From contig CAMEZQ010000017.1 in the NCBI GenBank assembly GCA_945947915.1, positions 1 to 39,229 of the forward strand: a stretch of 39,229 bases of DNA. Reading direction: 5' to 3'. Position numbers and translations under genes: made by a program. The notes beneath the pieces are model-generated. The model made no database searches, was not told the origin of the DNA, and saw nothing but the letters and a program-made list of their open reading frames with translations. This DNA is from an uncultured Clostridia bacterium (lineage in GTDB: Bacteria > Bacillota > Clostridia > Oscillospirales > Butyricicoccaceae). Numbering within the stretch: the stretch's first letter is position 1; the number at the start of each line of letters is the position of its first letter. Shown piece after piece: positions 32,796 to 39,229 of the stretch.

Positions 32796-33185
32796 ATGTT
32801 CTGGAGACGCCAACGAAACCGCGCCTGCTGCAAAAGCTGCTGCTGTGAGAGCCGCTGCTGTGAGAGCCGCTGCTGTGAAAGCTGCTGCTGTGAAAGCTGC
32901 TGCTGTCGGACCTGCTGCCGCTGGGAAAGCCGCTGCTGTGAAAGCTGCTGCTGCTGTTCCTGCTGCAGACATTCGGAAGACCGCCGGCAGGAGGGTCCGG
33001 CCATAGAGACCCGTATTTTTGTCGAACGCGTTCTCGACGTGCCGATGACCACATACTACGGCCCGGGCTATACCGAGCTGGACTGCTGCGTGGATACGCG
33101 CAACGTCCTGCAGGAGATCTCCGATACCCTGCGGGAAGAACGCCGTCCTGCCCACTCCGGCGGACGCGCACGCTGCTGCCGCTGA
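32796..33185 (+). CDS. Extremely cysteine-rich protein, 29 Cys in 129 residues
   Basis: ATG at 32796 with GGGTGAG just upstream. Residues 11-57 hold 25 cysteines in pairs and triplets separated by Glu-Ser-(Arg), a degenerate five-residue repeat ESCCC encoded by GAAAGCTGCTGCTGT. Residues 70-129 form an ordinary-looking tail with IFVERVLDVPMTTYYGPG, DCCVDTRNVLQEI and a final RCCR. No signal peptide. Comparable Cys density occurs in metallothionein-like metal binders and in the disulfide-linked spore exosporium proteins CdeC/CdeM; neither family motif is seen. Other frames of the repeat give low-complexity Ala/Lys/Val or Ser/His sequence; only this frame continues into a complex tail, which favours it. 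Confidence 0.6.
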   Translation: MFWRRQRNRACCKSCCCESRCCESRCCESCCCESCCCRTCCRWESRCCESCCCCSCCRHSEDRRQEGPAIETRIFVERVLDVPMTTYYGPGYTELDCCVDTRNVLQEISDTLREERRPAHSGGRARCCR

Positions 33186-33249
33186 TGCTTCCCGCCCCCG
33201 GGGCCGCCGGTCCCGGGCGGCACTACATCTGAAAAACGCCCAAACCAAA

Positions 33250-33287
33250 GCCCCGCCTTCCGCAAAGGGAAGGCGGGGCTGTTTTTT
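33250..33287. terminator. Shared intrinsic terminator
   Basis: GCCCCGCCTTCC (33250-33261), loop GCAAAG, GGAAGGCGGGGC (33268-33279), then TGTTTTTT on the plus strand. It stops the Cys-rich transcript; the hairpin also follows the converging ABC operon, with only TTT in that direction. Confidence 0.85.
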
Positions 33288-33300
33288 ACGGCAGATCCGT

Positions 33301-35250
33301 TCAGAGGATGGTGACCGGCAAGCGGGGCCGCGCGGGCAGGAAGATCACCTGTGTGTCCCGCCCGATACGGTTGTCCGCCGGCAGGAGGTCGGAGTGGGCT
33401 TCGCCGGCCCAGTCGGGCTGTTCCTGATAGCTGGCGGGATCGTTGAGCACGGCCCAGGTGCGGGCAGCTTCGGGCGTGACATAGAATTCATAGCTGCGGT
33501 AGACCGGATCCTCCTCCGACCGGCGCTCAAACTCCAGATTCAGGCAGAAGACGCGCTGGCCGTCTTCGGCTTCTGCGCTGTAATAGTAATCATTCCTGTT
33601 GGAAACCAGGCTGCCCTCCAGCAGGTCAGCACGCAGTGCCTCCAGCAGATCGGCATAGACCGTATAGGACAGGACATCCTCATCGTCCCAGATGCCGGCC
33701 AGCTGCACACCGCCGTAGTACAGCTGATAAAAGGGCGCGTCGTCCCACAGCACCGAATAGGCCCGGCGGATGACCTCGGGGGTCTCATAGATGCTGTCCA
33801 CCAGCGCCAGATAGCCGAAGACATCCTGGATCTCACCATCATTTTCAGCCTCCGCCGCGATGGGCAGATAGTATTCGCGGCCGACGGTGGAGCCGTCGTT
33901 CATATAATAGTCCAGCCGGATATAGTCGTAATCATACTGTTCGCTGCCGGACGTACCGGCATACCAGTCATAAACAAGGTTCTGCGAGGTCTCCTTGTTG
34001 TCCAGGATCAGCCGATGGAGGGCCAGCACGTTGTCGAAGCAGGGATCCTCGGGGATCACCTTGGCTCTGAAATTCTGGTTGTAATAGCTCTGCAGCTCCA
34101 CGTAGGCCACTTCCGACGCCTGGGGCACATAGCTCTCCACGCCCAGCAGGTCGAAGCCCAGCACACCGCCGCACAGCAGGATGACCAGTGCGGCGGCGGC
34201 GAAGCCCTTCCAGCTGCGGAAGACCCGGAAGCTCTTGCGCAGCACCATTTCCGAGCCGAAATAGCCGATGGCCGCGGCGATCAGCATGCAGACGGTATAC
34301 CACGGCACACTGGGCCGCGCGTCGCTGCGGATCTGATAGGATACGGCGTAGAACAGGATGCTGAGGAGCAGCGTACAGCCGGCCGTGACGCAGTATTTAA
34401 AGACCGGGCGCAGCGCCGGCACGGCCACGAACTCACCGGCCGATTCGCTCTGCCGCCGGCGGTAGAACAGCCAGGCCAGCGCCAGCAGCACCAGGCCGCA
34501 CAAAGCCAGCCCCCACAGGTAGCCACTGCCGTCGTAAAAGAGCCGCAGGGGCTGCATGTCTTCGGTGTATTCCATCTGCGGACAGCACTCGGTATAGATA
34601 TGCCAGATGGGCGACATCCAGCCCAGCCTGGTGCTCCCATTGAAGGAAACACCGTAGAGGAACAGGGTGGGGATATACCGCACCACCCATTCGACCACGA
34701 CAACGGTAAAATTGAGCACCACATACAGGATGGGCGCCGCCGCCACATGGCCGGTGATGTGGGAACACAGGGTGGCAAAGCCGGTGAAGAAGAGGCACAT
34801 GGCGGCATACATGCCCAGCCATTTGACCAGATAGATCAGGCCGCCGCCCAGCCCCAGGCTGTATTCGATAGCCAGCGTCATGGCGGCCACCAGCACCATG
34901 GGCACCAGCAAAACGGCCAGCGTCAGCAGGGTATTGGTACAGAAGATGGTGCCGCGGCGCACCGGCAGCGCGTGGTAAAAGCTGACGCTGCGCGCCGTGC
35001 AGAGATAGCTGTTCTGCACCTCCACAATGGCCGCACAGAAGAAAAAGGCCATCAGCGTGCCGCCGATATGGACGGTATAGTAAATATACTCGCTCATATC
35101 CAGGATATTGCCGACGTTGGGCCCCAGATTGACCACCATGATGGGCATGGCAAAGACCCAGATGACCAGATGGGTCAGCCACAGCGGCATTGTACGCCGC
35201 AGCCCTTTTCTGGCCAGCGTCCAATCAAAGAACGATGTCTTTGACTGCAT
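33301..35250 (-). CDS. ABC transporter permease with large extracellular domain
   Basis: 649 residues from the ATG at 35250, which has AGGAGG eight bases upstream; a GTG three codons earlier overlaps that site and is less likely. Membrane segments cluster in residues 20-270 (about six) and 290-380 (about three). The last 270 residues are soluble, with many Tyr/Asp/Glu, probably outside the cell. It partners the ATPase gene, which it overlaps by 26 bases. In YtrA-type loci such permeases export or sense antibiotics and cell-wall compounds. The soluble domain is not recognised. Confidence 0.8.
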   Translation of the reverse strand: MQSKTSFFDWTLARKGLRRTMPLWLTHLVIWVFAMPIMVVNLGPNVGNILDMSEYIYYTVHIGGTLMAFFFCAAIVEVQNSYLCTARSVSFYHALPVRRGTIFCTNTLLTLAVLLVPMVLVAAMTLAIEYSLGLGGGLIYLVKWLGMYAAMCLFFTGFATLCSHITGHVAAAPILYVVLNFTVVVVEWVVRYIPTLFLYGVSFNGSTRLGWMSPIWHIYTECCPQMEYTEDMQPLRLFYDGSGYLWGLALCGLVLLALAWLFYRRRQSESAGEFVAVPALRPVFKYCVTAGCTLLLSILFYAVSYQIRSDARPSVPWYTVCMLIAAAIGYFGSEMVLRKSFRVFRSWKGFAAAALVILLCGGVLGFDLLGVESYVPQASEVAYVELQSYYNQNFRAKVIPEDPCFDNVLALHRLILDNKETSQNLVYDWYAGTSGSEQYDYDYIRLDYYMNDGSTVGREYYLPIAAEAENDGEIQDVFGYLALVDSIYETPEVIRRAYSVLWDDAPFYQLYYGGVQLAGIWDDEDVLSYTVYADLLEALRADLLEGSLVSNRNDYYYSAEAEDGQRVFCLNLEFERRSEEDPVYRSYEFYVTPEAARTWAVLNDPASYQEQPDWAGEAHSDLLPADNRIGRDTQVIFLPARPRLPVTIL

Positions 35251-36121
35251 AGTCTGCACCTCCTAATTCGTAAATAAAGATCTCCTCCAGCGTCAGCGGC
35301 AGCAGATCGAAAAACAGCGGGTCGATCTCTGTCATGCGGGCCGTGATGGCGGCCTGGCTGCCCCGCACGATGACGGTATGCACCCGGCCCGACGTGCTGC
35401 GGTGCAGGATATCCAGCCCGGGCAGGCTCTCGTCCTGCCCGCCGCGGAAGACCACCTGCAGCTTGACGATGTTGTCCTGCAGCTCGGAAAGGGACCGTTC
35501 GATGAGCACCCGGCCGTGGTCGATGATGCCCACATGGTCGCAGACATCTTCCAGCTCCCGCAGGTTGTGGGAGGAGACCAGCACGGTGGTGCCGCGGTCG
35601 GCCACGTCGCCCATGAGGATGCTCCACACCCGGCGGCGCATGACTGGGTCGAGGCCGTCGACCGGCTCGTCGAGGATCAGATAATCGGGCCGGCAGCACA
35701 TGGCCAGCCAGAAGGCCGCCTGCTTCTGCATGCCCTTGGAAAGATGACGGATGGCCTTTTTCTCATCCAGGGGAAAGGCCTCCCGCAGCGCCTCAAAGCG
35801 CTGCATGTCGAACTGGGGATAGATGCCCCGGTAGAAATCGCGCATATCGCGGATATTGGCCGAAAGGAAGGCGTAAACGTCGTCGGAGATATAGGCGATG
35901 CGCCTTTTGACGGCCGGATTCTCATAGACGGGCTGTCCGTCCACGGCAACCAAGCCGCTGTCGGGCCGGTAGATGCCGGTGATGTGGCGGATGACGGTGG
36001 ACTTACCCGACCCGTTGGGACCCACCAGGCCGTAAATGCCGCCCTTCGGTACATGGAGGTCGAGCCCGTCCAAAGCCCGGAAGCCGTCGAAGGTCTTGAC
36101 CAGATTACTGACTTCGATCAT
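35225..36121 (-). CDS. ABC transporter ATP-binding protein
   Basis: 298 residues. Walker A GPNGSGKST (residues 34-42), signature-like HLSKGMQKQ (about 133), Walker B YLILDEPVDGLDP (about 158), H-loop in VSSHNLRELEDVC (about 190). The signature LSKGM replaces the usual LSGGQ, as in many YtrB/antibiotic-export ATPases. A 75-residue C-terminal extension follows. Start overlaps the GntR gene as ATGA, so the two are translationally coupled. Operon: gntR, ATPase, permease. Confidence 0.93.
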   Translation of the reverse strand: MIEVSNLVKTFDGFRALDGLDLHVPKGGIYGLVGPNGSGKSTVIRHITGIYRPDSGLVAVDGQPVYENPAVKRRIAYISDDVYAFLSANIRDMRDFYRGIYPQFDMQRFEALREAFPLDEKKAIRHLSKGMQKQAAFWLAMCCRPDYLILDEPVDGLDPVMRRRVWSILMGDVADRGTTVLVSSHNLRELEDVCDHVGIIDHGRVLIERSLSELQDNIVKLQVVFRGGQDESLPGLDILHRSTSGRVHTVIVRGSQAAITARMTEIDPLFFDLLPLTLEEIFIYELGGADYAVKDIVL

Positions 36122-36486
36122 TCTTCCACCCCTCCTTCACCGCCGATGCGCCGCAGCAGCTCTTCCCGGGAAATGCCCATCAGAACGAGCTGGCTGACGA
36201 TATGGTCAAAATCGGTTAAAAGCTGGTTCATACGTCCTCTGTCGACCTCCTGCTGTTTTCCGGCAAAGGAGCCTTTGCCGGGAATGGTGTAGATGATGCC
36301 CTCATTTTCCAGCTCCCGGTAGGCCCGCTGAATGGTATTGGGATTGATGGCCAGCTGCGCGGCCAGCTCACGCACCGAGGGCAGGCGTTCGTCGGGCGCA
36401 AGGCCGCCCGACAGGATCAGTTTCTTGTAGTTGTCTTTGATTTGCTCGTAAATCGGACGGGAATCCCGATAATTGAGGCCGATCAA
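36118..36486 (-). CDS. YtrA-like GntR transcriptional regulator
   Basis: 122 residues, TTG start at 36486 with GGAGGTG seven bases upstream. The N-terminal winged helix (residues 1-75) shows the GntR pattern PIYEQIKDNYKKLILSG, LPSVRELAAQLAINPNTIQRAY and IIYTIPGKGSF. The short C-terminal part (about 45 residues) is the YtrA-type helical dimerisation arm rather than a ligand-binding domain. It heads an operon with an ABC ATPase and permease and probably represses it through the palindrome at 36556-36580. Confidence 0.93.
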   Translation of the reverse strand: MIGLNYRDSRPIYEQIKDNYKKLILSGGLAPDERLPSVRELAAQLAINPNTIQRAYRELENEGIIYTIPGKGSFAGKQQEVDRGRMNQLLTDFDHIVSQLVLMGISREELLRRIGGEGGVEE

Positions 36487-36555
36487 GAGACCACCTCCAT
36501 TGCAGATTGATGCGCGCGGTCCGGCATACGCGGCGAGCGCCGCCTGCCGGGCCGA

Positions 36556-36580
36556 ACTGTATGAATTGAACTAATACAGT
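36556..36580 (-). promoter_or_regulatory. Operator of the GntR-ABC operon
   Basis: Inverted repeat ACTGTAT (36556-36562), 11-nt spacer, ATACAGT (36574-36580). It overlaps the edge of the -10 box and the transcription start, about 70 bases before the gntR start, where a YtrA-type repressor is expected to bind. Confidence 0.75.
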
Positions 36581-36608
36581 TATAGCACATCATGGGGGCG
36601 GCCGTCAA
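36579..36608 (-). promoter_or_regulatory. Promoter of the GntR-ABC operon
   Basis: Minus strand -35 TTGACG (36608-36603), 18-nt spacer, -10 TATAAC (36584-36579). Confidence 0.75.
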
Positions 36609-36618
36609 TCGGCAGCCC

Positions 36619-36646
36619 TTTAAGATTTCTTTAAGAAGGCCTTAAG
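36619..36646. promoter_or_regulatory. Three 11-bp-phased TTTAAG boxes
   Basis: TTTAAG at 36619-36624 and 36630-36635 and CTTAAG at 36641-36646, each separated by five bases. Direct hexamers at 11-bp spacing are how OmpR/PhoB-family response regulators bind; the streptococcal CiaR site is TTTAAG-N5-TTTAAG. The array ends 10 bases upstream of the GntR-operon -35. Confidence 0.6.
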
Positions 36647-36710
36647 TTTTCCCATCCTGCCGTGTCTTCCCTTCGGTTTCGGCAAAATGTTTCTTCTCAA
36701 TACACTTTCT

Positions 36711-36739
36711 ACTATATCGGCTGATGGCGCGGCCGTCAA
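36711..36739 (-). promoter_or_regulatory. Second minus-strand promoter
   Basis: -35 TTGACG (36739-36734), 17-nt spacer, -10 TATAGT (36716-36711). It shares its -35 and upstream sequence with the GntR-operon promoter as an imperfect direct repeat of about 38 bp, 131 bp apart, and points toward that operon. Confidence 0.65.
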
Positions 36740-36749
36740 CCGGCCAATC

Positions 36750-36766
36750 CTTAAGATTTGTTTAAT
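36750..36766. promoter_or_regulatory. Second pair of TTTAAG-like boxes
   Basis: CTTAAG (36750-36755), five bases, TTTAAT (36761-36766), at the same distance (10 bases) upstream of the second -35 as the first array is of its own. It also lies 20 bases upstream of the plus-strand promoter at 36787. Confidence 0.55.
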
Positions 36767-36786
36767 CTTCTGCGGCCGGCGGCCGA

Positions 36787-36815
36787 TTGACAGGCCCCCT
36801 CCCGTCCTGTACAAT
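36787..36815 (+). promoter_or_regulatory. Promoter of the phosphatase-superfamily gene
   Basis: -35 TTGACA (36787-36792), 17-nt spacer, -10 TACAAT (36810-36815), 67 bases before the start codon. Confidence 0.8.
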
Positions 36816-36881
36816 AAAACCAACAACAACCGGAGGCCCTGCGCCCCGGTGATCCAATGAGAGAAAGGATCGGTATCTGCC

Positions 36882-37685
36882 ATGAACAAAGCCATCAATT
36901 CCCTGCGTATCACACAGACCGCCGCCACCGTTGCCGCCCTTATGGGCTTTGAGGCGCCAAAAAATGCCGACGCCCCCAATCCGGTCGTCACCCACGCCGC
37001 CCAAAAGGCCCTGAACGGACGCAAGGTCGAACGCGCCCTGCTCTATAACCCCGACGCCATCGCCCTCTGGCTCTTCCAGAAATACACCCATCTCTTTACC
37101 CCGGTCATCGAAAACACCGCCATCACCCTGCCGGTTTTGTCGGTCATGCCCTCAGTGACGCCGGTCTGCTTTGCCTCCATGTACTCCGGCCTCCAGCCTG
37201 CCGACCACGGCATCCAGGCCTATGTCAAGCCGGTGCTGACCTGCGACACCCTCTTCGACGCCGCCATCCGCGCCGGTCACAAGCCCATCATCATCTCCAC
37301 CGAGGGCGACAGCATTTCCGAGATCTTCAAGCAGCGCCCCATGGAGTATATCTTCTGCGCCACTCCCGAGGAATGCAACCGTCACGCCCTGGAGGTGCTG
37401 GAAAAAGACAGCCACGATCTCATCGTGGTTTACAACGGCAATTACGACACCCAGATGCACCGCACCGGCACCGAATCGGCCGAAGCCATTGCCGAGCTTT
37501 GCAAAAATGCCGCTGATTTTGAACGGCTGACGGCGGCCGCCCACGCGGCCTGGGCCGGCAAGGCCTGCCTGGCCGCCTTCCTGCCCGACCACGGCTGCCA
37601 CGACATCGACGGCGGCCTGGGCAGCCACGGCCTGGATATGCCCGAGGATATGGAGATCGTCCATTTCTACAGCCTGTGGAAATGA
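36882..37685 (+). CDS. Alkaline phosphatase superfamily protein (phosphodiesterase-like)
   Basis: 267 residues, ATG after AAAGGATCGG. No signal peptide. Residues around 85-103 (LSVMPSVTPVCFASMYSGLQPADHG) match the nucleophile region of type I phosphodiesterase/nucleotide pyrophosphatases, with Thr as likely nucleophile; metal ligands appear in YNGNYDTQMHRTG (about 183), PDHGCHD (about 243) and GSHG (about 252). At 267 residues it is shorter than most family members, which suggests a minimal core. Substrate unknown. Co-oriented with the next gene, 28 bases away. Confidence 0.8.
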   Translation: MNKAINSLRITQTAATVAALMGFEAPKNADAPNPVVTHAAQKALNGRKVERALLYNPDAIALWLFQKYTHLFTPVIENTAITLPVLSVMPSVTPVCFASMYSGLQPADHGIQAYVKPVLTCDTLFDAAIRAGHKPIIISTEGDSISEIFKQRPMEYIFCATPEECNRHALEVLEKDSHDLIVVYNGNYDTQMHRTGTESAEAIAELCKNAADFERLTAAAHAAWAGKACLAAFLPDHGCHDIDGGLGSHGLDMPEDMEIVHFYSLWK

Positions 37686-37713
37686 CCGGTCCTCCGCCAA
37701 AGAAAAAATTGCC

Positions 37714-37989
37714 ATGAAAGATAAAAAGCTCAGCCGCCGGCGGGCGCGCCAGGTGCTCCTGCTGCTGTGGGGCGGCATCGCCCTGGTGCTGCTGGGCACC
37801 CTGCTGCGCAGTGACCCCTGCTACATCGCCGGCGTTTTCCTCCTGCTGTGTGCCGTCCTCTATGCCCGCAAGGCCAATAAATGCCCCTACTGCGGCGGCC
37901 GCATCCACGGCATCGCCTGGAAAAAGCCCGACCAGGGCTATTGTCCCCACTGCCAGAAATGGCTGGAATACGACGATACGAAAGAGTAA
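37714..37989 (+). CDS. Small membrane protein with C-terminal zinc ribbon
   Basis: 91 residues. A basic N-terminus (KDKKLSRRRARQ) precedes two hydrophobic segments (about 12-29 and 36-49), then a zinc ribbon made of CPYCGGRIHG and YCPHCQKW (residues 57-84). An acidic end, EYDDTKE, follows. The ribosome site is weak (AAAGAAAAAA), so translation may depend on the upstream gene. Function unknown; the ribbon may mediate protein contacts. Confidence 0.7.
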   Translation: MKDKKLSRRRARQVLLLLWGGIALVLLGTLLRSDPCYIAGVFLLLCAVLYARKANKCPYCGGRIHGIAWKKPDQGYCPHCQKWLEYDDTKE

Positions 37990-38036
37990 AAAAACAACGC
38001 GGCCGGACGCCCTGTATGGGCCGTCCGGCCGCGTTG
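37987..38036 (-). terminator. Terminator for minus-strand transcription
   Basis: CAACGCGGCCGGACG (37995-38009) and its complement (38022-38036) with a 12-nt loop. On the minus strand it is followed by TTTTTTTT, so it mainly stops transcripts coming from the tRNA side. On the plus strand it has no T-run. Confidence 0.8.
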
Positions 38037-38140
38037 TTGGTTGATCGGCGTCCTTGTGCGATAAAGAACACCCCAGGGTTGTTCCTCCTGCCTCTTACAC
38101 AGGGGAGCCAAAAGATGCGGTGCGTCCGGCAAGCACGACC

Positions 38141-38191
38141 CCACAATCCCTCCGGGTCCTTCGGACCCACCTCCCTTTACACAAGGGAGGC
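38141..38191. repeat. 51-bp interspersed repeat, copy 1
   Basis: Begins CCACAATCCCTCC and holds two hairpins: GGGTCC-TTCG-GGACCC and CTCCCTT-TACAC-AAGGGAG. Identical to the copy at 38527 except for one base. Confidence 0.9.
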
Positions 38192-38442
38192 TCCGGCGCG
38201 GCACAGCACCCAAATTCGTCCGCTTCAGCGAAGTTCCCGGCCTTACGGCGATGCAGCCAGGCAAAAAACAGGCCCTTCATAACTTCCGGGCGCCGACACG
38301 CATCGGGAGCGACCCGAAGCCGTTCCGCGTCAGCGGGGCTTCGGGATGCGGCCCCCATATGTCTGGAAAAGCACACCAAAACCCACCTACACCCTCGCCT
38401 GGGGGTCCGGGGGACGGCTTAAAGTGCCCCCGGTGCCCTTTG

Positions 38443-38468
38443 GTTACTTTCGGGCAGTCGAAAGTAAC
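38443..38468. repeat. Perfect 9-bp hairpin
   Basis: GTTACTTTC (38443-38451), GGGCAGTC, GAAAGTAAC (38460-38468), within gene-free sequence. No T-tract; probably part of a dispersed intergenic repeat. Confidence 0.7.
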
Positions 38469-38526
38469 AGAAAAACGCGCGCCTGCCAGGGCGGAGAAGT
38501 GACGCTGAGAAGGAAAAACCAGAAAT

Positions 38527-38577
38527 CCACAATCCCTCCGGGTCCTTCGGACCCACCTCCCTTTGCACAAGGGAGGC
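38527..38577. repeat. 51-bp interspersed repeat, copy 2
   Basis: Same as the copy at 38141 but with TTTGCACAA instead of TTTACACAA; same orientation, 386 bp apart. Confidence 0.9.
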
Positions 38578-38662
38578 ATGGGTAGGGTGCTGTACACGTC
38601 CGCGGAACTGGACAACGGATCCAATAAATGGGTGTCCGGGGTTCGAACATCCATAAATACGC

Positions 38663-38698
38663 AAAATAAAAGGGCTGTAAACACAGCCCTTTTATTTT
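38663..38698. terminator. Terminator of unit A
   Basis: AAAATAAAAGGGCTGT (38663-38678), loop AAAC, ACAGCCCTTTTATTTT (38683-38698). Perfect 16-bp stem with A and T tracts, active in both directions. Confidence 0.8.
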
Positions 38699-38720
38699 GG
38701 TGATCCATCGGGGATTCGAA
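38698..38720 (-). pseudogene. tRNA-Lys 3' fragment
   Basis: On the minus strand it reads GTTCGAATCCCCGATGGATCACCA (24 bases with the next one), identical to the T loop, T arm and acceptor end of the intact tRNA-Lys at 38837-38912, including CCA. The upstream part of the tRNA is replaced by unrelated sequence, so it is not functional. Confidence 0.85.
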
Positions 38721-38801
38721 CACGAACGCTGTACGCGTCCGCGGAACTGGACAACGGATCCAATAAAGGGTGTCCGGGGTTCGATTAATCGATAAATACG
38801 C

Positions 38802-38837
38802 AAAATAAAAGCACATCCGATGATGTGCTTTTATTTT
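38802..38837. terminator. Terminator of the tRNA cluster
   Basis: AAAATAAAAGCACATC (38802-38817), loop CGAT, GATGTGCTTTTATTTT (38822-38837). On the minus strand it starts immediately after the CCA end of tRNA-Lys. Confidence 0.85.
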
Positions 38838-38912
38838 GGTGATCCATCGGGGATTCGAACCCCGGACACCCTCCTTAAAAGGGAGATGCTCTGCCAGCTG
38901 AGCTAATGGATC
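38837..38912 (-). tRNA. tRNA-Lys (TTT)
   Basis: Minus-strand cloverleaf with acceptor GATCCAT/ATGGATC, D arm GCTCAGCTGGCAGAGC, anticodon arm CTCCC-TTTTAAG-GAG reading anticodon TTT, T arm CCGGGGTTCGAATCCCCG and encoded CCA. Last gene of the Arg-His-Gln-Lys cluster. Its 3' part is copied downstream. Confidence 0.95.
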
Positions 38913-38929
38913 GTATTCGGTTTTAAAAT

Positions 38930-39004
38930 TGGCTGGGGCAGCGGGATTTGAACCCACGAATGCCAGAGTCAAAGTCTGGTGCCTTACCGCTTGGCTATAC
39001 CCCA
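38930..39004 (-). tRNA. tRNA-Gln (TTG)
   Basis: Acceptor TGGGGTA/TGCCCCA, anticodon stem CAGA/TCTG with loop CTTTGAC giving anticodon TTG, T loop TTCAAAT, discriminator G and encoded CCA. 17 bases before tRNA-Lys in transcription order. Confidence 0.95.
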
Positions 39005-39070
39005 ATATCGCAAAAAATCCGCCCGTCAGGCCGTTATTAAGGTATCAGCGCTAACAAGCGGAGAAAAAAA

Positions 39071-39147
<77 letters not shown>

Positions 39148-39154
39148 CACATAC

Positions 39155-39229
39155 TGGCGTGCCTGGAGGGACTCGAACCCCCAACCTACTGCTTAGAAGG
39201 CAGTTGCTCTATCCTGCTGAGCTACAGGC
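39155..39229 (-). tRNA. tRNA-Arg (TCT), 5' end cut by the window edge
   Basis: Acceptor 3' strand CAGGCAC with discriminator G and CCA; the 5' strand visible is GCCTG, so two bases are missing beyond the window. D arm GCTCAGCAGGATAGAGC; anticodon stem ACTGC/GCAGT with loop CTTCTAA giving anticodon TCT. Confidence 0.93.

Larger units (their letters stand above)
38037..38588. other. Repeat-rich intergenic region without genes
   Basis: No coding frame with a ribosome site is seen. The stretch holds two 51-bp repeats, a diverged third relative near 38080-38110 (CTCTTACACAGGGGAGCC), a hairpin at 38443-38468 and GC-rich filler. Open frames here cross the repeats in all orientations and are taken as spurious. 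Confidence 0.6.
38589..38866. repeat. 139-bp tandem duplication of the tRNA-Lys 3' end and terminator
   Basis: Unit A starts at 38589 and unit B at 38728, both with GCTGTAC(A/G)CGTCCGCGG. Each contains the segment GGAACTGGACAACGGATCC, an inverted piece of the tRNA-Lys T arm (GGGTGTCCGGGGTTCGA), CGCAAAATAAAAG, a terminator hairpin, and the tRNA-Lys acceptor/T-arm 3' end in the real orientation. The hairpin loops and stems differ between units (AGGGCTGT against GCACATC), so the copies are not recent. Confidence 0.85.

Noticed and set aside
32722..33006. Ala/Lys/Val-rich frame over the 15-bp repeats
   Set aside because: It ends soon after the repeats and is low complexity throughout; the Cys frame continues into a non-repetitive tail. 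The Ser/His-rich minus frame is rejected for the same reason.
36620..37024. Minus-strand frame across the promoter region, including a short basic peptide near 36620-36700
   Set aside because: It overlaps promoters on both strands and has no ribosome site; a 26-codon basic peptide from a TTG near 36698 would start almost at the RNA end.
38277..39005. Minus-strand 242-codon frame across the tRNAs
   Set aside because: It reads through two tRNA genes and repeats and cannot be a protein gene.

Overview
The window looks like chromosomal DNA from a GC-rich, strictly anaerobic Firmicute of the class Clostridia, most likely in or near the Ruminococcaceae/Oscillospiraceae (the Faecalibacterium-Subdoligranulum kind). 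The evidence is a five-domain pyruvate:ferredoxin oxidoreductase, a small 2[4Fe-4S] clostridial ferredoxin, strong AGGAGG ribosome sites, Firmicute-type infC-rpmI-rplT order with an ATT start on infC, a YtrA-like GntR/ABC operon, and short TTCG-looped intergenic repeats of a kind I associate with these gut bacteria. The genus is an inference; no rRNA is present.

Layout. 232-1767 (minus) is a cardiolipin synthase. 1898-4103 is a strikingly AT-rich block bounded by imperfect 16-bp terminal inverted repeats. It carries a 36-codon ORF behind a 40-bp palindrome, a secreted protein plus membrane protein pair, a 24-codon leader ORF with an attenuator-like terminator, and a 174-bp cluster of TATCTC/GAGATA motifs. 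It has no transposase, and it appears to have inserted into the T-tract of the terminator of a 6S RNA gene (4145-4339, minus). A DUF1292 gene and the infC-rpmI-rplT translation operon follow.

6.3-9.1 kb holds a small membrane protein, an ArsP/DUF318-type permease, a SHOCT-domain protein and a lipoprotein. 9.3-12.8 kb is nifJ. 13.2-15.3 kb holds comM/yifB and an anchored protein. 15.4-18.1 kb holds a Clp-family unfoldase with an overlapping 45-codon ORF, divergent from a ferredoxin. 18.2-21.5 kb is a MoxR-DUF58-DUF4129 type operon. 21.6-27.7 kb runs forward through an M20 amidohydrolase, a PAP2 phosphatase, UppP, FtsK/SpoIIIE and a flavin reductase-like protein.

27.8-31.8 kb is on the minus strand: a small membrane protein, an orphan FakA-like domain, an M20 dipeptidase-like enzyme, and a three-gene group of alkyltransferase-like protein, YbaK-type prolyl-tRNA editing protein and EamA transporter. 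A methyltransferase and an extraordinary cysteine-rich protein (29 Cys in 129 residues) follow on the plus strand. 33.3-36.5 kb is a GntR-ABC ATPase-permease operon with a visible operator. Next comes a promoter-dense region with duplicated 11-bp-phased TTTAAG boxes, an alkaline-phosphatase-superfamily protein and a zinc-ribbon protein. The window ends with intergenic repeats and a minus-strand tRNA cluster (Arg-His-Gln-Lys), downstream of which the 3' part of tRNA-Lys and its terminator have been duplicated in a 139-bp tandem repeat.

The best candidates for something undescribed are the transposase-less element with its attenuated cargo, the Cys-rich protein, the duplicated response-regulator-like promoter boxes, and the Clp unfoldase with its coupled small ORF.
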